Assembly (NCBI RefSeq): GCF_900099925.1
Contig: NZ_FNDE01000022.1
Location: 1-53,979 of the forward strand
DNA length: 53,979 bases
Source of the DNA: Aneurinibacillus thermoaerophilus
Lineage (GTDB): Bacteria; Bacillota; Bacilli; Aneurinibacillales; Aneurinibacillaceae
Direction of reading: 5' to 3'
Part shown: in pieces, positions 24,578 through 34,511 of the stretch
Layout: each line of letters starts with the position of its first letter
Position numbering within the stretch: the first letter of the stretch is position 1
Translations under genes and position numbers: made by a program
Notes under the pieces: model-generated
Databases searched by the model: none
What the model was told of the DNA's origin: nothing
The model's input: only the letters and a program-made list of their open reading frames with translations

Positions 24578-25444
24578 TCACAATGCTTTAGCAGCCGACT
24601 CTACCTGTTCGTGCGCATGGTATGAACTGCGTACCAATGGGCCGGACTCTACATGCTTGAAACCTCGCTTCATTCCTTCGTCTTTTAACTGTGCAAACTC
24701 GTCCGGATGATAAAACTTCTTCACTGGCAGATGTTTCGGCGTCGGCTGAAGATATTGTCCGATAGTCAATATATCTACATCCACACGTCGCAAATCGTCC
24801 ATCGTTTTCAGAATTTCCTCCATTGTTTCCCCAACACCGATCATAATGCTTGACTTTGTTGGAATATCCGGTTGGAACTCTTTTGCCTTAGCCAGAAGTT
24901 CCAGCGTGCGGTTATATTTCGCTTTCGAGCGAACACGATCTGATAGACGTTCTACCGTTTCAATATTATGGTTTAAAATATCCGGTCTGGCATCCATAAC
25001 AACTTTCAATGCATCCCAATTGCCAAGAAAGTCTGGAATCAACACTTCCACACTGCAGAGTGGCATACGTTTTCGGATCGCTTTAATCGTCTCAGCAAAA
25101 ATAGACGCTCCGCCATCTTTCAAGTCATCGCGGGCTACAGACGTGACGACCACATGTCTCAACCCCATCTGTTCTGTCGCTTCCGCCACGCGTTCCGGCT
25201 CAGCCAAATCAAGCTCCGTCGGAAGCCCCGTTTTTACGGCGCAAAACCGACAAGCACGAGTACACAAATCACCAAGGATCATAAACGTTGCGGTCCGATT
25301 GGCCCAACATTCATATATATTCGGACAGCGCGCTTCTTCACAAACTGTATGCAACGTTTTGCCGCGCATCATTCGTTTGAGCTCTTTGAAGTTTTCACCC
25401 GTATTTAGTTTAATTTTTAGCCATTCTGGCTTTCGTTCTGACAT
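24578..25444 (-). CDS. lipA: Lipoyl synthase (LipA)
   Basis: A 288-residue radical SAM enzyme that inserts two sulfur atoms into octanoyl groups on lipoyl domains. The auxiliary cluster cysteines are C35, C40 and C46 ([14 protein letters not shown]), the SAM cluster cysteines C61, C65 and C68 (CTRACRFC), and the C-terminal RSSYHA supplies the conserved Ser ligand. The auxiliary cluster is consumed as sulfur source and needs Nfu-type repair, which fits yutI in the same window. The gene is monocistronic and divergent from the lytH-like gene, as in B. subtilis (yutB). Confidence 0.96.
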   Translation of the reverse strand: MSERKPEWLKIKLNTGENFKELKRMMRGKTLHTVCEEARCPNIYECWANRTATFMILGDLCTRACRFCAVKTGLPTELDLAEPERVAEATEQMGLRHVVVTSVARDDLKDGGASIFAETIKAIRKRMPLCSVEVLIPDFLGNWDALKVVMDARPDILNHNIETVERLSDRVRSKAKYNRTLELLAKAKEFQPDIPTKSSIMIGVGETMEEILKTMDDLRRVDVDILTIGQYLQPTPKHLPVKKFYHPDEFAQLKDEGMKRGFKHVESGPLVRSSYHAHEQVESAAKAL

Positions 25445-25632
25445 GAAGCGCTCATCTCCATTCTCTTATCAAGTTCCTCTTCCCTATTGTAAAAAAGCCC
25501 AAGCACTAAAGCAATCCAAACCTGCTTCCAATGGGTTTTATTGTCATATTCTTCCCGTTCCTCCCGTTATAAAATCAGTGCCTTTGCACACACTAAGGCC
25601 AAGATATAAACACGTTATCACGGGAGGGCCAT

Positions 25633-26658
25633 ATGTGGTGTAAAAGAGCATTTCTACTTATTATCGTCTGCATCCTTTGCCTTATTCCTGCCCCCGTATG
25701 GGCTGCTTCTCACGGTTCTGCGGAGGCAGAAGCACGTGAAAGGCAACTGCTGTTTGAGCATATGCAAGCCATCACCGGCGTGCCTTGGTATTATCTGGCC
25801 GCCGTCGACCAATATGAGCGCAGTATTCACAAACATGTGAAAAAGAAGGGAAAAAATGTCTCACCTGAAGCAAAGCAGCGTAAACTCGGCATCGTTTTTT
25901 CTCCTGAAATCTGGAGCGGTTTTCTGAATCCAAATCCGGAGGATACATCTCCGTCGACCATCTCATTTTTCGGCGGTCTTGGCAAAGACGGAGACGGAGA
26001 TGGCAAAGCAGACCGAAACAATGATCTTGATGTCGCATATACCATGGCCAGTTACCTAACGGAGTTCGGCTTCACAGAGGATGATATTCGCATCGCACTT
26101 TGGCAATATTACACACGCGACAAAAACGTCGAGATCATTTCCAATCTCGCCACTATCTACCAGTACTACAACACACTGCATCTGACCGGCAGCGCTTTTC
26201 CAGTGCCGCTTCATTATAATTACAGCTACCGTAGCACCTGGGGTGATCCGCGCGGTTGGGGCGGACGGCGCATCCACGAAGGAACCGATATTTTCGCTGG
26301 GTACGGTACCCCCGTACGCGCTACCAAGCACGGTATTATCGAAACAATGGGCTGGAATCCATACGGAGGCTGGCGCATAGGAATAAGGGATGTGGACGCC
26401 CTTTACCATTATTACGCCCATCTCAATGGCTTTAACAAAAAATTCAAAGTAGGTGATGTGGTCAAACCGGGAGACGTTATCGGTTATGTCGGCAGTTCAG
26501 GATACGGCAAGCCCGGTACATCCGGCAAGTTCCCGCCGCATTTGCATTACGGTGTCTACCGGGATAATGGCAAAACCGAATATTCTTACGATCCATATCC
26601 AATGCTAAAACGCTGGGAGAAGGAAGAATACAAAAACAAAAAGAAAAAGAAAAAATAA
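25633..26658 (+). CDS. LytH-like M23 metallopeptidase (YunA)
   Basis: A 341-residue exported protein. A signal peptide covers residues 1-24, followed by a domain of about 170 residues that contains an EF-hand-like acidic loop KDGDGDGKADRNNDLD (about 117-132). The C-terminal M23 (LytM) domain shows HEGTDIF (HxxxD, about 215), HYYAHLN and HLHYGVY. Such enzymes cut peptidoglycan cross-bridges; LytH of B. subtilis is an L-Ala-D-Glu endopeptidase of spore cortex synthesis. The tail is extremely Lys-rich. ATG 25633 follows CGGGAGGGCCAT. It precedes an L,D-transpeptidase gene by 21 bases. Confidence 0.88.
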   Translation: MWCKRAFLLIIVCILCLIPAPVWAASHGSAEAEARERQLLFEHMQAITGVPWYYLAAVDQYERSIHKHVKKKGKNVSPEAKQRKLGIVFSPEIWSGFLNPNPEDTSPSTISFFGGLGKDGDGDGKADRNNDLDVAYTMASYLTEFGFTEDDIRIALWQYYTRDKNVEIISNLATIYQYYNTLHLTGSAFPVPLHYNYSYRSTWGDPRGWGGRRIHEGTDIFAGYGTPVRATKHGIIETMGWNPYGGWRIGIRDVDALYHYYAHLNGFNKKFKVGDVVKPGDVIGYVGSSGYGKPGTSGKFPPHLHYGVYRDNGKTEYSYDPYPMLKRWEKEEYKNKKKKKK

Positions 26659-26679
26659 AGGGAAAAGGAGGAAGTGACG

Positions 26680-27156
26680 ATGCGCAAATATTTTCCACTA
26701 TGGTTCCTCTTTTCCCTATTATTTTACACAATCCTTATCTGTCCTGCTTCTGCCTTAGAAGATGAAGTGCATATCGAAATTAACAAAACAACCAACCGCC
26801 TGACCATTTTTCTGAACGATGTACCAGTGTATGTGTTTTCAGTCGCGACGGGCAAAAACAAAAATTTAACACCTGAAGGCGAATTCAAAATCGTGACAAA
26901 AGTAGAAAACCCGTGGTATCTGCCAAAGAACGTGCCTGGCGGCAGTCCACAAAACCCGTTGGGTACAAGATGGCTCGGGCTCAACATACAAAACACCGGC
27001 GGGTATAAATACGGGATTCATGGGACGAATAATCCTGCTAGCATCGGCCATCATGTCAGTCAAGGCTGCATCCGCATGCAAAATAAGGATGTCGAATGGC
27101 TGTACAGCAACATTCCAATCGGAACCCGAGTCATTATCAAAAGTAATACGCCCTAG
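26680..27156 (+). CDS. Secreted L,D-transpeptidase (YkuD domain)
   Basis: A 158-residue exported enzyme: signal peptide at 1-24, then a YkuD domain starting EVHIEINKTTNRLTIFLNDV. The catalytic signature is HGTNNPASIG (about 116) followed by HHVSQGCIRM with the nucleophile Cys near 132. It makes or remodels 3-3 peptidoglycan cross-links or similar. There is no LysM domain, unlike many relatives. The start follows AAAAGGAGGAAG; it is in one operon with the M23 peptidase gene. Confidence 0.9.
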   Translation: MRKYFPLWFLFSLLFYTILICPASALEDEVHIEINKTTNRLTIFLNDVPVYVFSVATGKNKNLTPEGEFKIVTKVENPWYLPKNVPGGSPQNPLGTRWLGLNIQNTGGYKYGIHGTNNPASIGHHVSQGCIRMQNKDVEWLYSNIPIGTRVIIKSNTP

Positions 27157-27165
27157 CCAAACTCC

Positions 27166-27207
27166 GAAAAAAATCTGCCCTGCCAGTAAACGCAGGGCAG
27201 ATTTTTT
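27166..27207 (+). terminator. Strong terminator
   Basis: AAAATCTGCCCTGC and GCAGGGCAGATTTT form a 14-base-pair stem ending in six T, behind the peptidase/transpeptidase operon; it reaches the stop of the convergent methyltransferase gene. Confidence 0.9.
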
Positions 27208-27754
27208 ACTGTTTGTGGCAGAAATATACAAAGGCTGGGAGAAAATTTAATGGTACATATTGAATGGAAATATGATTAAACTTTCGTTTTAAATGCTTTC
27301 GCATCTGCAACGAAAACTGGAACATGATGAAATCGCCGCCTGGCTTTAGATGGCTGTGAACCATATCCAGCAACTGTTCGATTTGTTGAGCCGAAAACCA
27401 AGAAACAGGCAAGGCCGATACAATACAATCAAGGTGCTCTATGTTTCGTTCCTGCATTACTTCAGGAAGATTAAAGGCATCCGTGTATATCCGCAGATGT
27501 GGAAATTGCTCCTGTAAATGCCGATTCAGGTTTTCCTCGTTTTCAAATACGAGCAGCGATTCAATGGACGGACATTTTCCATCCAGCGCCTTTGTCAGCA
27601 CCCCTGTACCCGCGCCTAGTTCTGCAACGATCCGCGGCTTCCTTTCATTAATATAGCTCGTAATATGTTTCACGAGGAACGGGGAACTCGGAATAATGCT
27701 GGCCACTTGGAGAGGGGAGCGCAGAAAGCTTTTAAGAAAAAGAACTTTATCCAT
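27206..27754 (-). CDS. Class I SAM-dependent methyltransferase, PmtA-like
   Basis: A 182-residue methyltransferase resembling COG3963 phospholipid N-methyltransferases. The N-terminal FLKSFLRSPLQVASIIPSS is typical of that group, motif I reads AELGAGTGVLTKAL (about 44-57), and the post-II region reads DCIVSALPVSWFS. The target might be phosphatidylethanolamine or an RNA; sequence alone does not decide, as this fold is close to rRNA adenine dimethylases. The gene is monocistronic. Confidence 0.75.
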   Translation of the reverse strand: MDKVLFLKSFLRSPLQVASIIPSSPFLVKHITSYINERKPRIVAELGAGTGVLTKALDGKCPSIESLLVFENEENLNRHLQEQFPHLRIYTDAFNLPEVMQERNIEHLDCIVSALPVSWFSAQQIEQLLDMVHSHLKPGGDFIMFQFSLQMRKHLKRKFNHISIQYVPLNFLPAFVYFCHKQ

Positions 27755-27821
27755 ATTCTTTCTTCATCCTTTGCCCCAAATTTATTTATATCATAATGTA
27801 ACAAAACGAAAAAAAGTTGAA

Positions 27822-29342
27822 TTATGCAAGCTCATAGACATCTGTATACTTTTTCTCCAAATAAGCGATTAAATAAGTGGCATTGATTCCTTCGCCGGTC
27901 GCTTCTCTGATTATTTTTGCCGGAAGCAACATTTTACCGTGGCGGTGCACTTTCTCCTTCATCCAGCGCGTAATGATGCCAAACTCACCCTGGCGCACTG
28001 CTTCCCTGTAATCTGGAATATCCCGGGAAAGCGCTGCTTCCAATTGTGCCGCGTAAATATTGCCCAGTGAATAGGTAGGAAAATATCCGAAATCTCCCCC
28101 TGACCAGTGTACATCCTGTAGCACGCCTTGTGCGTCATTAGGAGGCGTAATGCCTAGGTAGTCGCTCATTTTTTCCGCCCATGCTCCAGGCAAGTCAGCC
28201 ACCCGTAAATCACCGGTAATCAGCGCCTTCTCCAGTTCATAACGCAGCATAATATGTAAATTGTATGTCAACTCGTCGGCTTCAATCCGTATAAGCGACG
28301 GTTGTACCTGATTGACCGCTCGGTATACCGCATTCACAGAAACGCCGGCGAATGGCCCCGGGAACATGGCGGCCGCTTCCGAATAAAAGCAACTCCAAAA
28401 CGCTTCGCTGCGCCCTATTATATTTTCCCAAAAACGGGATTGCGATTCATGGATACCCATGGATGCACCTTCCCAAAGCAATGTCCCGGCCAATTCAGGC
28501 GCAATGTTCTGCTCGTATATCGCATGTCCGACCTCGTGGATAGAACTATACAACGCCATTTGCAAGTCATGCTCGTAGATCTTCGTCGTGATCCGCACAT
28601 CCCCAAGATTAAGTCCGGTCGAGAATGGATGGGCGCTTTCATCGAGCCGTCCAGCAGTAAAATCGTAACCGATTTTTTGCAATACAAACTTGCTGAACTC
28701 ACGCTGAGCCTGGGCCGGGTAATGCTTCCGCAAGAAGGAAGTATCCGAAGGCTTGCCGTTCGCCTGAATTCTTTCCAACAATTCCACCGATTTTTTTCGC
28801 AAATCAGCAAACAACGGATCGATCATTTCAACTGTAACTCCCGGTTCATAACGATCCAGAAGCGTATTGTACCGATGACCTTCATATCCCCAAATATCAA
28901 TGAATTGGTTTAGATGATCAATGATCTGCTCCAGATACGGCTGAAACGCCACAAAATCGTTGTTTCGCTTTGCTTCTTCCCAGATAGCCTGCGCCTTCGC
29001 CGTCAGCACCGTATACGCTTGAAACAAATCCGCCGGAATGCTTTTATTTTTGTCGTATTCCTTTTTTAGCTCTCGCACCATTGCCTGTGTTACCGGGTCC
29101 AATGCTTCATACGTATCTGTATCGGAAAGGTTATCCAGCATCTCGCCCATTTCCGGAGCAATGCCAAGTTTAAAAAGCTCTGTGGACAGCATCCCGATAA
29201 CTTCCGCCCGTTGTTCTTTACCGCGCACAGGAGCGCACGTCATTACATCCCAACTCAATACTGCGACCGCTTCTTTATAGTCAGCCATCTTTCGCACATA
29301 CGTGCGAAACTTGTTCGTCATCTCCGCCTTGTTCTGCGCCAT
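27822..29342 (-). CDS. Metal-dependent carboxypeptidase, M32 family
   Basis: A 506-residue carboxypeptidase Taq-type enzyme (B. subtilis YpwA is the relative). The zinc site is H269-E270-x2-H273 in SSIHEVGHAIYEQ with third ligand E299 in IHESQSR, and the family elements DVRITTKIYE and GAWAEKMSDYLGITPPNDAQG are present. It removes C-terminal residues other than Pro from cytoplasmic peptides. Full length compared with the family. The start follows GGGAGGAATGGACA. Not linked in an operon. Confidence 0.93.
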   Translation of the reverse strand: MAQNKAEMTNKFRTYVRKMADYKEAVAVLSWDVMTCAPVRGKEQRAEVIGMLSTELFKLGIAPEMGEMLDNLSDTDTYEALDPVTQAMVRELKKEYDKNKSIPADLFQAYTVLTAKAQAIWEEAKRNNDFVAFQPYLEQIIDHLNQFIDIWGYEGHRYNTLLDRYEPGVTVEMIDPLFADLRKKSVELLERIQANGKPSDTSFLRKHYPAQAQREFSKFVLQKIGYDFTAGRLDESAHPFSTGLNLGDVRITTKIYEHDLQMALYSSIHEVGHAIYEQNIAPELAGTLLWEGASMGIHESQSRFWENIIGRSEAFWSCFYSEAAAMFPGPFAGVSVNAVYRAVNQVQPSLIRIEADELTYNLHIMLRYELEKALITGDLRVADLPGAWAEKMSDYLGITPPNDAQGVLQDVHWSGGDFGYFPTYSLGNIYAAQLEAALSRDIPDYREAVRQGEFGIITRWMKEKVHRHGKMLLPAKIIREATGEGINATYLIAYLEKKYTDVYELA

Positions 29343-29429
29343 AGTTGTCCATTCCTCCCTGCCTGTTTTCTACTTATCATTATAGTAGGAAAAAGCCGTC
29401 AATCATATGACTGACGGCGTAAAAAACGG

Positions 29430-31391
29430 CTACAAAATAAATTTGCGAACCAGTCCATGCAATTCATCCGCCATTTTCGCCAATGAAGTAGAAGAAGCAG
29501 AAATCTCCTGCATAAACGCCAGCTGTTCTTCTGTTGCCGCGAACACGGTCTGAATGTCACCAGAGTTTGCGTCAATAATGCGTGACATCATTTCTACCGT
29601 AGCCGCAACCTCTTTGGTGCCGTTCGCCACTTCTTCCACCGCCGCCAGTACTTTCTGAAATTCGGTGGCCGATTCCGCAACAGACTTCTGGATTTGCGCA
29701 AATAATTGGCCAGCTTCATCTACAACCCGCATTCCATGTTCTACTTCTTGAGTGCCGGTGGTCATCGATTGGACAGCAGCTGCTGTTTCCTGTTGGATGG
29801 AATGAATAAGGGATGCAATTTTGCCGGCTGATTCCGTGGACTGCTCAGCCAATTTACGCACTTCATCAGCTACCACCGCAAATCCGCGGCCATGCTCACC
29901 AGCACGCGCCGCTTCAATGGCGGCATTCAACGCAAGCAAATTCGTTTGGTTTGAAAGCGTTGTAATCACTTCTATAATTTTCCCAATTTCTTGTGAACGC
30001 TGACTAAGTCCCTGCACCATTCCGGCTAAGCCCCGTACTGTCGCATCGATGGACTGCATCTGGCCCACTACCTGCTGAATCACCTGATTTCCTTTTATTG
30101 ACATATCGTTTGCCTGAAGCGCCACAGCATTTACCGCTTGCACACGAGAAGCCATTTCCCGGGCATTCACAGACATTTCGTTAATCGTTCGTGCAGTTTT
30201 CTCTATCCCTTCCACCTGACGTTCTGAGCCGGCGGCTACTTCTTGCATCACCGAAGTAATTTGTTCGGTCGCCTGATTTGTCTGATCAGCGCTTGCGTTT
30301 AGTTGTTGGGATGAAGCGGCGAGCTGTTCTGATTTCTCGTGCGCTTCGCGGATCATTGCGGACAACGAATCCGCCATATAATTGAAGCTTTCGCCTAATT
30401 CGCCGAATTCATCGTTTGTATGTACCTGAATCCGTTCACGCAAATCCCCTTCGCTAATCCGATGAGCGATTTCTTTTATACTTCTCAGCGGTACCATAAT
30501 AGAACGAATAACAAAGTAGCTTCGTAAAATTCCGTATAGTAGTGCAGCAATCAACACAATAAGCATAACAACGAAAATTGGGCTCGCTTCACTCTTCGCT
30601 TCATCCACACTTATCACACCGGCAAGTTTCCAACCTGTTAATTGATTCGTCGTAAAAAAGACATGGCTTTCCTGACCTTCCACCTCGTATTCAAAATCCC
30701 CGGAATGTGAAGCAAAAATAGGTTCAACCCCAGCAAAGTCAGCCTTTTCACCCGCTTTGTGTACCGGATGAGAAACAACTTTTTTCGCCTGATCCAGAAT
30801 AAATGCGTAACCCTCTCTACCAATTTTAATCTGTTTAATATTGTCAGATAACGCTTTCAAATTTACATCTAGACCCACTACACCTCCTCCCTGTTGCAAT
30901 GCAACAGAAATAGTGACGACGATATCCTTTGTTCCTGTATCTACATACGGTTCTGTAATAAACACTTTCCCGGGACTGTTCATTGCTTGCTTATACCAAA
31001 TGCTGGTGCGGGGATCATATCCATCTGGAAGATCAAAAGGTGTAACTAGCATTTGTCCGTTTTTTAAGCCTACAAACGTGTGCAACATCTCAGGATGGAG
31101 CGACTGAAATGTGTTAATATTCTGCAACATTTGCGCTTGGTTTTCTCCAGATGTTCTCTCAAGCGTGGCGGCCAGATACTCAGCCTCCTTTATCGCAGGC
31201 TCTATCGTTCGGGTAATAAATTTATCCATTAATTCTATATTTTCTTTTGCACTGCGTACAATTTGTTCATTTACTTTCCGTTCTGCTGTCTTATAAGCGG
31301 TTATGCCAAGGACAAGCGTTGGAAGAAGCAAAAGGACGGCAAAAGCATAGATTAATTTGTTTTTAATTGTTTTTCGCACTTTTTTCATCAC
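29430..31391 (-). CDS. Methyl-accepting chemotaxis protein with dCache sensor
   Basis: A 653-residue chemoreceptor. Helix 1 is at about residues 13-33, an extracellular double-Cache domain at 35-265 (with [12 protein letters not shown] and [16 protein letters not shown]), helix 2 at about 268-292, HAMP at about 293-347, then the signalling domain. The CheA/CheW-binding hairpin is intact (ETL-type region [20 protein letters not shown], then [18 protein letters not shown]). Cache sensors of this kind often bind amino acids or organic acids. The gene stands alone without other che genes. Confidence 0.93.
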   Translation of the reverse strand: MMKKVRKTIKNKLIYAFAVLLLLPTLVLGITAYKTAERKVNEQIVRSAKENIELMDKFITRTIEPAIKEAEYLAATLERTSGENQAQMLQNINTFQSLHPEMLHTFVGLKNGQMLVTPFDLPDGYDPRTSIWYKQAMNSPGKVFITEPYVDTGTKDIVVTISVALQQGGGVVGLDVNLKALSDNIKQIKIGREGYAFILDQAKKVVSHPVHKAGEKADFAGVEPIFASHSGDFEYEVEGQESHVFFTTNQLTGWKLAGVISVDEAKSEASPIFVVMLIVLIAALLYGILRSYFVIRSIMVPLRSIKEIAHRISEGDLRERIQVHTNDEFGELGESFNYMADSLSAMIREAHEKSEQLAASSQQLNASADQTNQATEQITSVMQEVAAGSERQVEGIEKTARTINEMSVNAREMASRVQAVNAVALQANDMSIKGNQVIQQVVGQMQSIDATVRGLAGMVQGLSQRSQEIGKIIEVITTLSNQTNLLALNAAIEAARAGEHGRGFAVVADEVRKLAEQSTESAGKIASLIHSIQQETAAAVQSMTTGTQEVEHGMRVVDEAGQLFAQIQKSVAESATEFQKVLAAVEEVANGTKEVAATVEMMSRIIDANSGDIQTVFAATEEQLAFMQEISASSTSLAKMADELHGLVRKFIL

Positions 31392-31507
31392 ACTCTCCCC
31401 TATCTTCTATTTGGTAAATTCGTTTCATAATTTTATTTTTATCTAGGAATTAAGTTATCGGATTTTTTGTCTATAAATTTAGTCTTTTATAAGTTTTTTC
31501 TAACAAA

Positions 31508-31534
31508 GAAAAAAAGCCGCCTAAATAAGGCGGC
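31508..31534 (-). terminator. Terminator of the FAD oxidoreductase gene
   Basis: GCCGCCT (31516-31522) and AGGCGGC (31528-31534) form a stem followed on the minus strand by TTTTTTTC. Confidence 0.85.
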
Positions 31535-31641
31535 AAAGAAAAAGGGGGAGAATATAGGGAGACACTTATTCCTATAACTACTTTTTATTCTTCCCCTTTT
31601 TACCCAGTTATAAACCTACCCCATTACGCTTTTTCGTTTTT

Positions 31642-32955
31642 TCATACGTAAGAATATTTTTGCAAGATGAGTTTGCTCGATTCATACGCACTGTGAAACG
31701 ACAGTTCTGACAATTGCCCTTTGCCTTCGCACCAATCGCCCGCAAAGAATACATTTCGGTAATCCGGCAAATAAAGCGGCATCGGTTTCTGGGTCATCGT
31801 CCACTTAATCTCCTGCGCAGCGGCGCGCTTGGATACGCGTGGCACCACCAGCTGTTCACGCCAGCCGGCGAAGTGTTTATCATAAAGCGCTTCGATTTTT
31901 TCGTGATATTCCTGAATTTTTTCTTTATCTTTCAGATCTTCTTCTGTTAGGTATGCAATAGCCTGTAGTAATTGGCCGCCTTCCGGCACACATGTTTCGT
32001 CATAGTGTGAAATGTCGGTGATAAACATTTTATTCTTCTTATCGTAAATGTACGTGTATGGCACATCGATCCGCTTTGCTAAACCGACATCGTACACATA
32101 TACATAACTCGGCTCATAGCTTGAGTATTGCTTAATAAAATGTTCGATTTTTGTACCTACTACAATTTTCTCCAGCTCTTTCGGCGGAATGCAAAACAGG
32201 AACTCATGGCCTCTGAACATCCCTTGTGTTGTCTGTACAGCTATCACGCGATCATTCTCTGCCTCCACCGCTTCCGCCTTTGCCTTCGTAATAATGGTAC
32301 CACCATTTTCTTCGATAACGCGAACAAACTCATTAATAAGCGCTTGCCAGCCGCCGCCAATGTATGCAACTGGCTTGTTGGTTGTAAACAGGCGCTGATA
32401 ATAATTAAAGAATACATCGGACGGAATTCGTTCCGGTTCCCGGGTAAAGAAGTTAGAGGAAGCAAGAGTTAACATCATATCCTTGACGTCAGGACTAATT
32501 TCTTTTTCCTCCATCCACTTTGCAATGGAGAGGTGCGGATGTCCTTTCTCCATATGCAGCATCGTTTTGAAAATTTCAAACGTGAATTTGATTTTACCCA
32601 TGCTGTTCAATACGCAAGTGCTGAACAAACCTTGAATATTGGCAGGCACATCCGTTAATCTGTCACCGATGTCATATTTCGCCTTGTTGGGCTGAAAATC
32701 TCTCCAGTCGATGTGAATAGCTAACTCTTTCTCAAATTTGCGGAGCACGGAAGTATCGCGGCCATAAATCGCATGTGCACCAAAGTTAAACGCGAAGCCT
32801 TTAATTTTTAGCGTGACGGCCCTTCCACCAAGGTTACCGCGTTCTAATACAACAACTTTCTTTCCCTTCTTGGACAAATAAGCTGCGGCCGATAAGCCGG
32901 CCAATCCACCGCCTACAATAACAGCATCATAGTAGGTTGTTTCATGTGCTTCCAT
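31642..32955 (-). CDS. Phytoene desaturase-like FAD-dependent oxidoreductase
   Basis: A 437-residue amine oxidase/phytoene desaturase-type flavoprotein. The N-terminal FAD motif VIVGGGLAGLSAAAYLSKKG is at about residues 13-32, followed by LERGNLGGRAVT, and the C-terminal FAD element is NVFFAGDWCEG. Genes of carotenoid synthesis do not adjoin, so the substrate is unknown; a ketone/alkene reductant or desaturase role is open. The start at 32955 follows GTGGGAGATG at an 11-base spacing; an upstream in-frame GTG at 32973 has no site. Monocistronic. Confidence 0.82.
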   Translation of the reverse strand: MEAHETTYYDAVIVGGGLAGLSAAAYLSKKGKKVVVLERGNLGGRAVTLKIKGFAFNFGAHAIYGRDTSVLRKFEKELAIHIDWRDFQPNKAKYDIGDRLTDVPANIQGLFSTCVLNSMGKIKFTFEIFKTMLHMEKGHPHLSIAKWMEEKEISPDVKDMMLTLASSNFFTREPERIPSDVFFNYYQRLFTTNKPVAYIGGGWQALINEFVRVIEENGGTIITKAKAEAVEAENDRVIAVQTTQGMFRGHEFLFCIPPKELEKIVVGTKIEHFIKQYSSYEPSYVYVYDVGLAKRIDVPYTYIYDKKNKMFITDISHYDETCVPEGGQLLQAIAYLTEEDLKDKEKIQEYHEKIEALYDKHFAGWREQLVVPRVSKRAAAQEIKWTMTQKPMPLYLPDYRNVFFAGDWCEGKGQLSELSFHSAYESSKLILQKYSYV

Positions 32956-33140
32956 GTTGTTAACATCTCCCACTGTATGAGTTGATTTTACCCTAGATTG
33001 GTGTTGTTTTTATATTACCACCCAAGTACGTCATTTTACCTTCTTCAGATTAATTAGACAATAGCCTTTATATTATCAAATATGCTTTCGATGAAATAAA
33101 AAGCTGGAAATGTAAACACCCCAAAACCCGGTGGGCCCAC

Positions 33141-33176
33141 AAAGAAGTCCTACGGTCTTTCCGCAGGACTTTTCCA
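33141..33176. terminator. Hairpin after pdp
   Basis: AAGTCCT (33145-33151) and AGGACTT (33165-33171); next to a perfect palindrome GTGGGCCCAC at 33131-33140. T-runs are short on both sides. Confidence 0.55.
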
Positions 33177-33181
33177 TATTT

Positions 33182-34486
33182 TTATGCACGGATTTCGTCG
33201 TAAATGAGCGGAGGAGCACTAACTGCATCTGGTGTAATTCTGTACGCATCCTCAATCATTCTCTTTACGTCGGCTATGTCTTCGCGATTGCTGTGAATCG
33301 CCACAAGCGGTTCACCTTTCTGTACGGTGTCGCCAACCTTTTTCCGCAGCACGGCGCCAACCGCCAAATCAATAGCTGAATCTTTGGTTGTACGACCTGC
33401 GCCGAGCAACATTGCTGCTGTGCCGATCCGGTCCGCCTGAATGGAAGCGATATAACCCTCTGCCGGCGCTGCCACTTCGAATACATATTTTGCTGTCGGC
33501 AATCTGGATGGATCATCGATAACTGAAGCATCTCCACCTTGAGCAGACAAAAATGTTTTAAACTTTTCAAGTGCCTGACCGTTCGCGATCGCTTCTTTTA
33601 ATCTCTCTCTCGCTTCTTCCGGGCTTTGCGCTTTTCCTCCAAGATATACCATATAGCTGCCCAGCGTCAGGCAAAGCTCTTCCAAATCTTTTGGTCCATG
33701 GCCACGCAACGTATCAATTGCCTCTTTTACTTCCAGGGCATTGCCCACCGCATAACCTAACGGCTGGCTCATATCCGAAATGATCGCCATCGTCTGACGA
33801 CCCACACGATTCCCGATATCCACCATCGCCCGCGCAAGTTCGCGCGCCTGTTCTAGCTCTTTCATAAGCGCACCGCTACCCGTCTTTACATCAAGGACGA
33901 TAGCATCAGCGCCAGACGCGATTTTTTTGCTCATAATAGAACTTGCGATAAGCGAGAGCGAATTTACCGTCGCGGTAACATCACGCAATGCGTATAATTT
34001 TTTGTCCGCAGGAGTTAAGTTGCCGCTCTGTCCCACAACAGCGACTTTATTTTTGTTGACAAGCTCATTAAACTGTTGATTATCAATTTCTACATGAAAT
34101 CCCGGAACTGATTCCAGCTTATCAATGGTGCCGCCAGTATGACCAAGACCACGCCCGGACATTTTGGCCACCGGCACGCCAAGCGAAGCTACCAGCGGGG
34201 CAAGAACAAGCGTCGTTGTATCCCCTACGCCGCCGGTGCTATGCTTATCCACCTTGATCCCCTCGATCGCTGACAAATCAATCTGATCGCCCGATTCCAC
34301 CATCGCCATTGTTAAATGCGCTCGCTCCTCTTGTGTCATATCACGGAAGAAAATCACCATCGCTAGGGCAGACATCTGGTAATCAGGAATGTCGCCTTTC
34401 GTATAACCTTGAATAATAAAATCAATTTCCGCTTTGCTTAATTCTTTTCCGTCCCGCTTCTTTTCGATTAAATCAACCATCCTCAT
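33182..34486 (-). CDS. pdp: Pyrimidine-nucleoside phosphorylase (Pdp)
   Basis: A 434-residue phosphorylase that splits uridine and thymidine with phosphate. The family signature is [18 protein letters not shown] (about 109-126), phosphate contacts lie in [15 protein letters not shown] (about 79-93), and the C-terminal domain includes [18 protein letters not shown]. The ATG near 34486 lies in CGGAGGTCTG context. It is 25 bases behind nupC, giving a nucleoside uptake and breakdown operon. Confidence 0.95.
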   Translation of the reverse strand: MRMVDLIEKKRDGKELSKAEIDFIIQGYTKGDIPDYQMSALAMVIFFRDMTQEERAHLTMAMVESGDQIDLSAIEGIKVDKHSTGGVGDTTTLVLAPLVASLGVPVAKMSGRGLGHTGGTIDKLESVPGFHVEIDNQQFNELVNKNKVAVVGQSGNLTPADKKLYALRDVTATVNSLSLIASSIMSKKIASGADAIVLDVKTGSGALMKELEQARELARAMVDIGNRVGRQTMAIISDMSQPLGYAVGNALEVKEAIDTLRGHGPKDLEELCLTLGSYMVYLGGKAQSPEEARERLKEAIANGQALEKFKTFLSAQGGDASVIDDPSRLPTAKYVFEVAAPAEGYIASIQADRIGTAAMLLGAGRTTKDSAIDLAVGAVLRKKVGDTVQKGEPLVAIHSNREDIADVKRMIEDAYRITPDAVSAPPLIYDEIRA

Positions 34487-34511
34487 ACGACAGACCTCCC
34501 TTTACTTTTCT

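Noticed and set aside
28302-28913. 203-codon plus-strand frame opposite the M32 carboxypeptidase
   Set aside because: It is a shadow of the conserved carboxypeptidase frame and has no site of its own.
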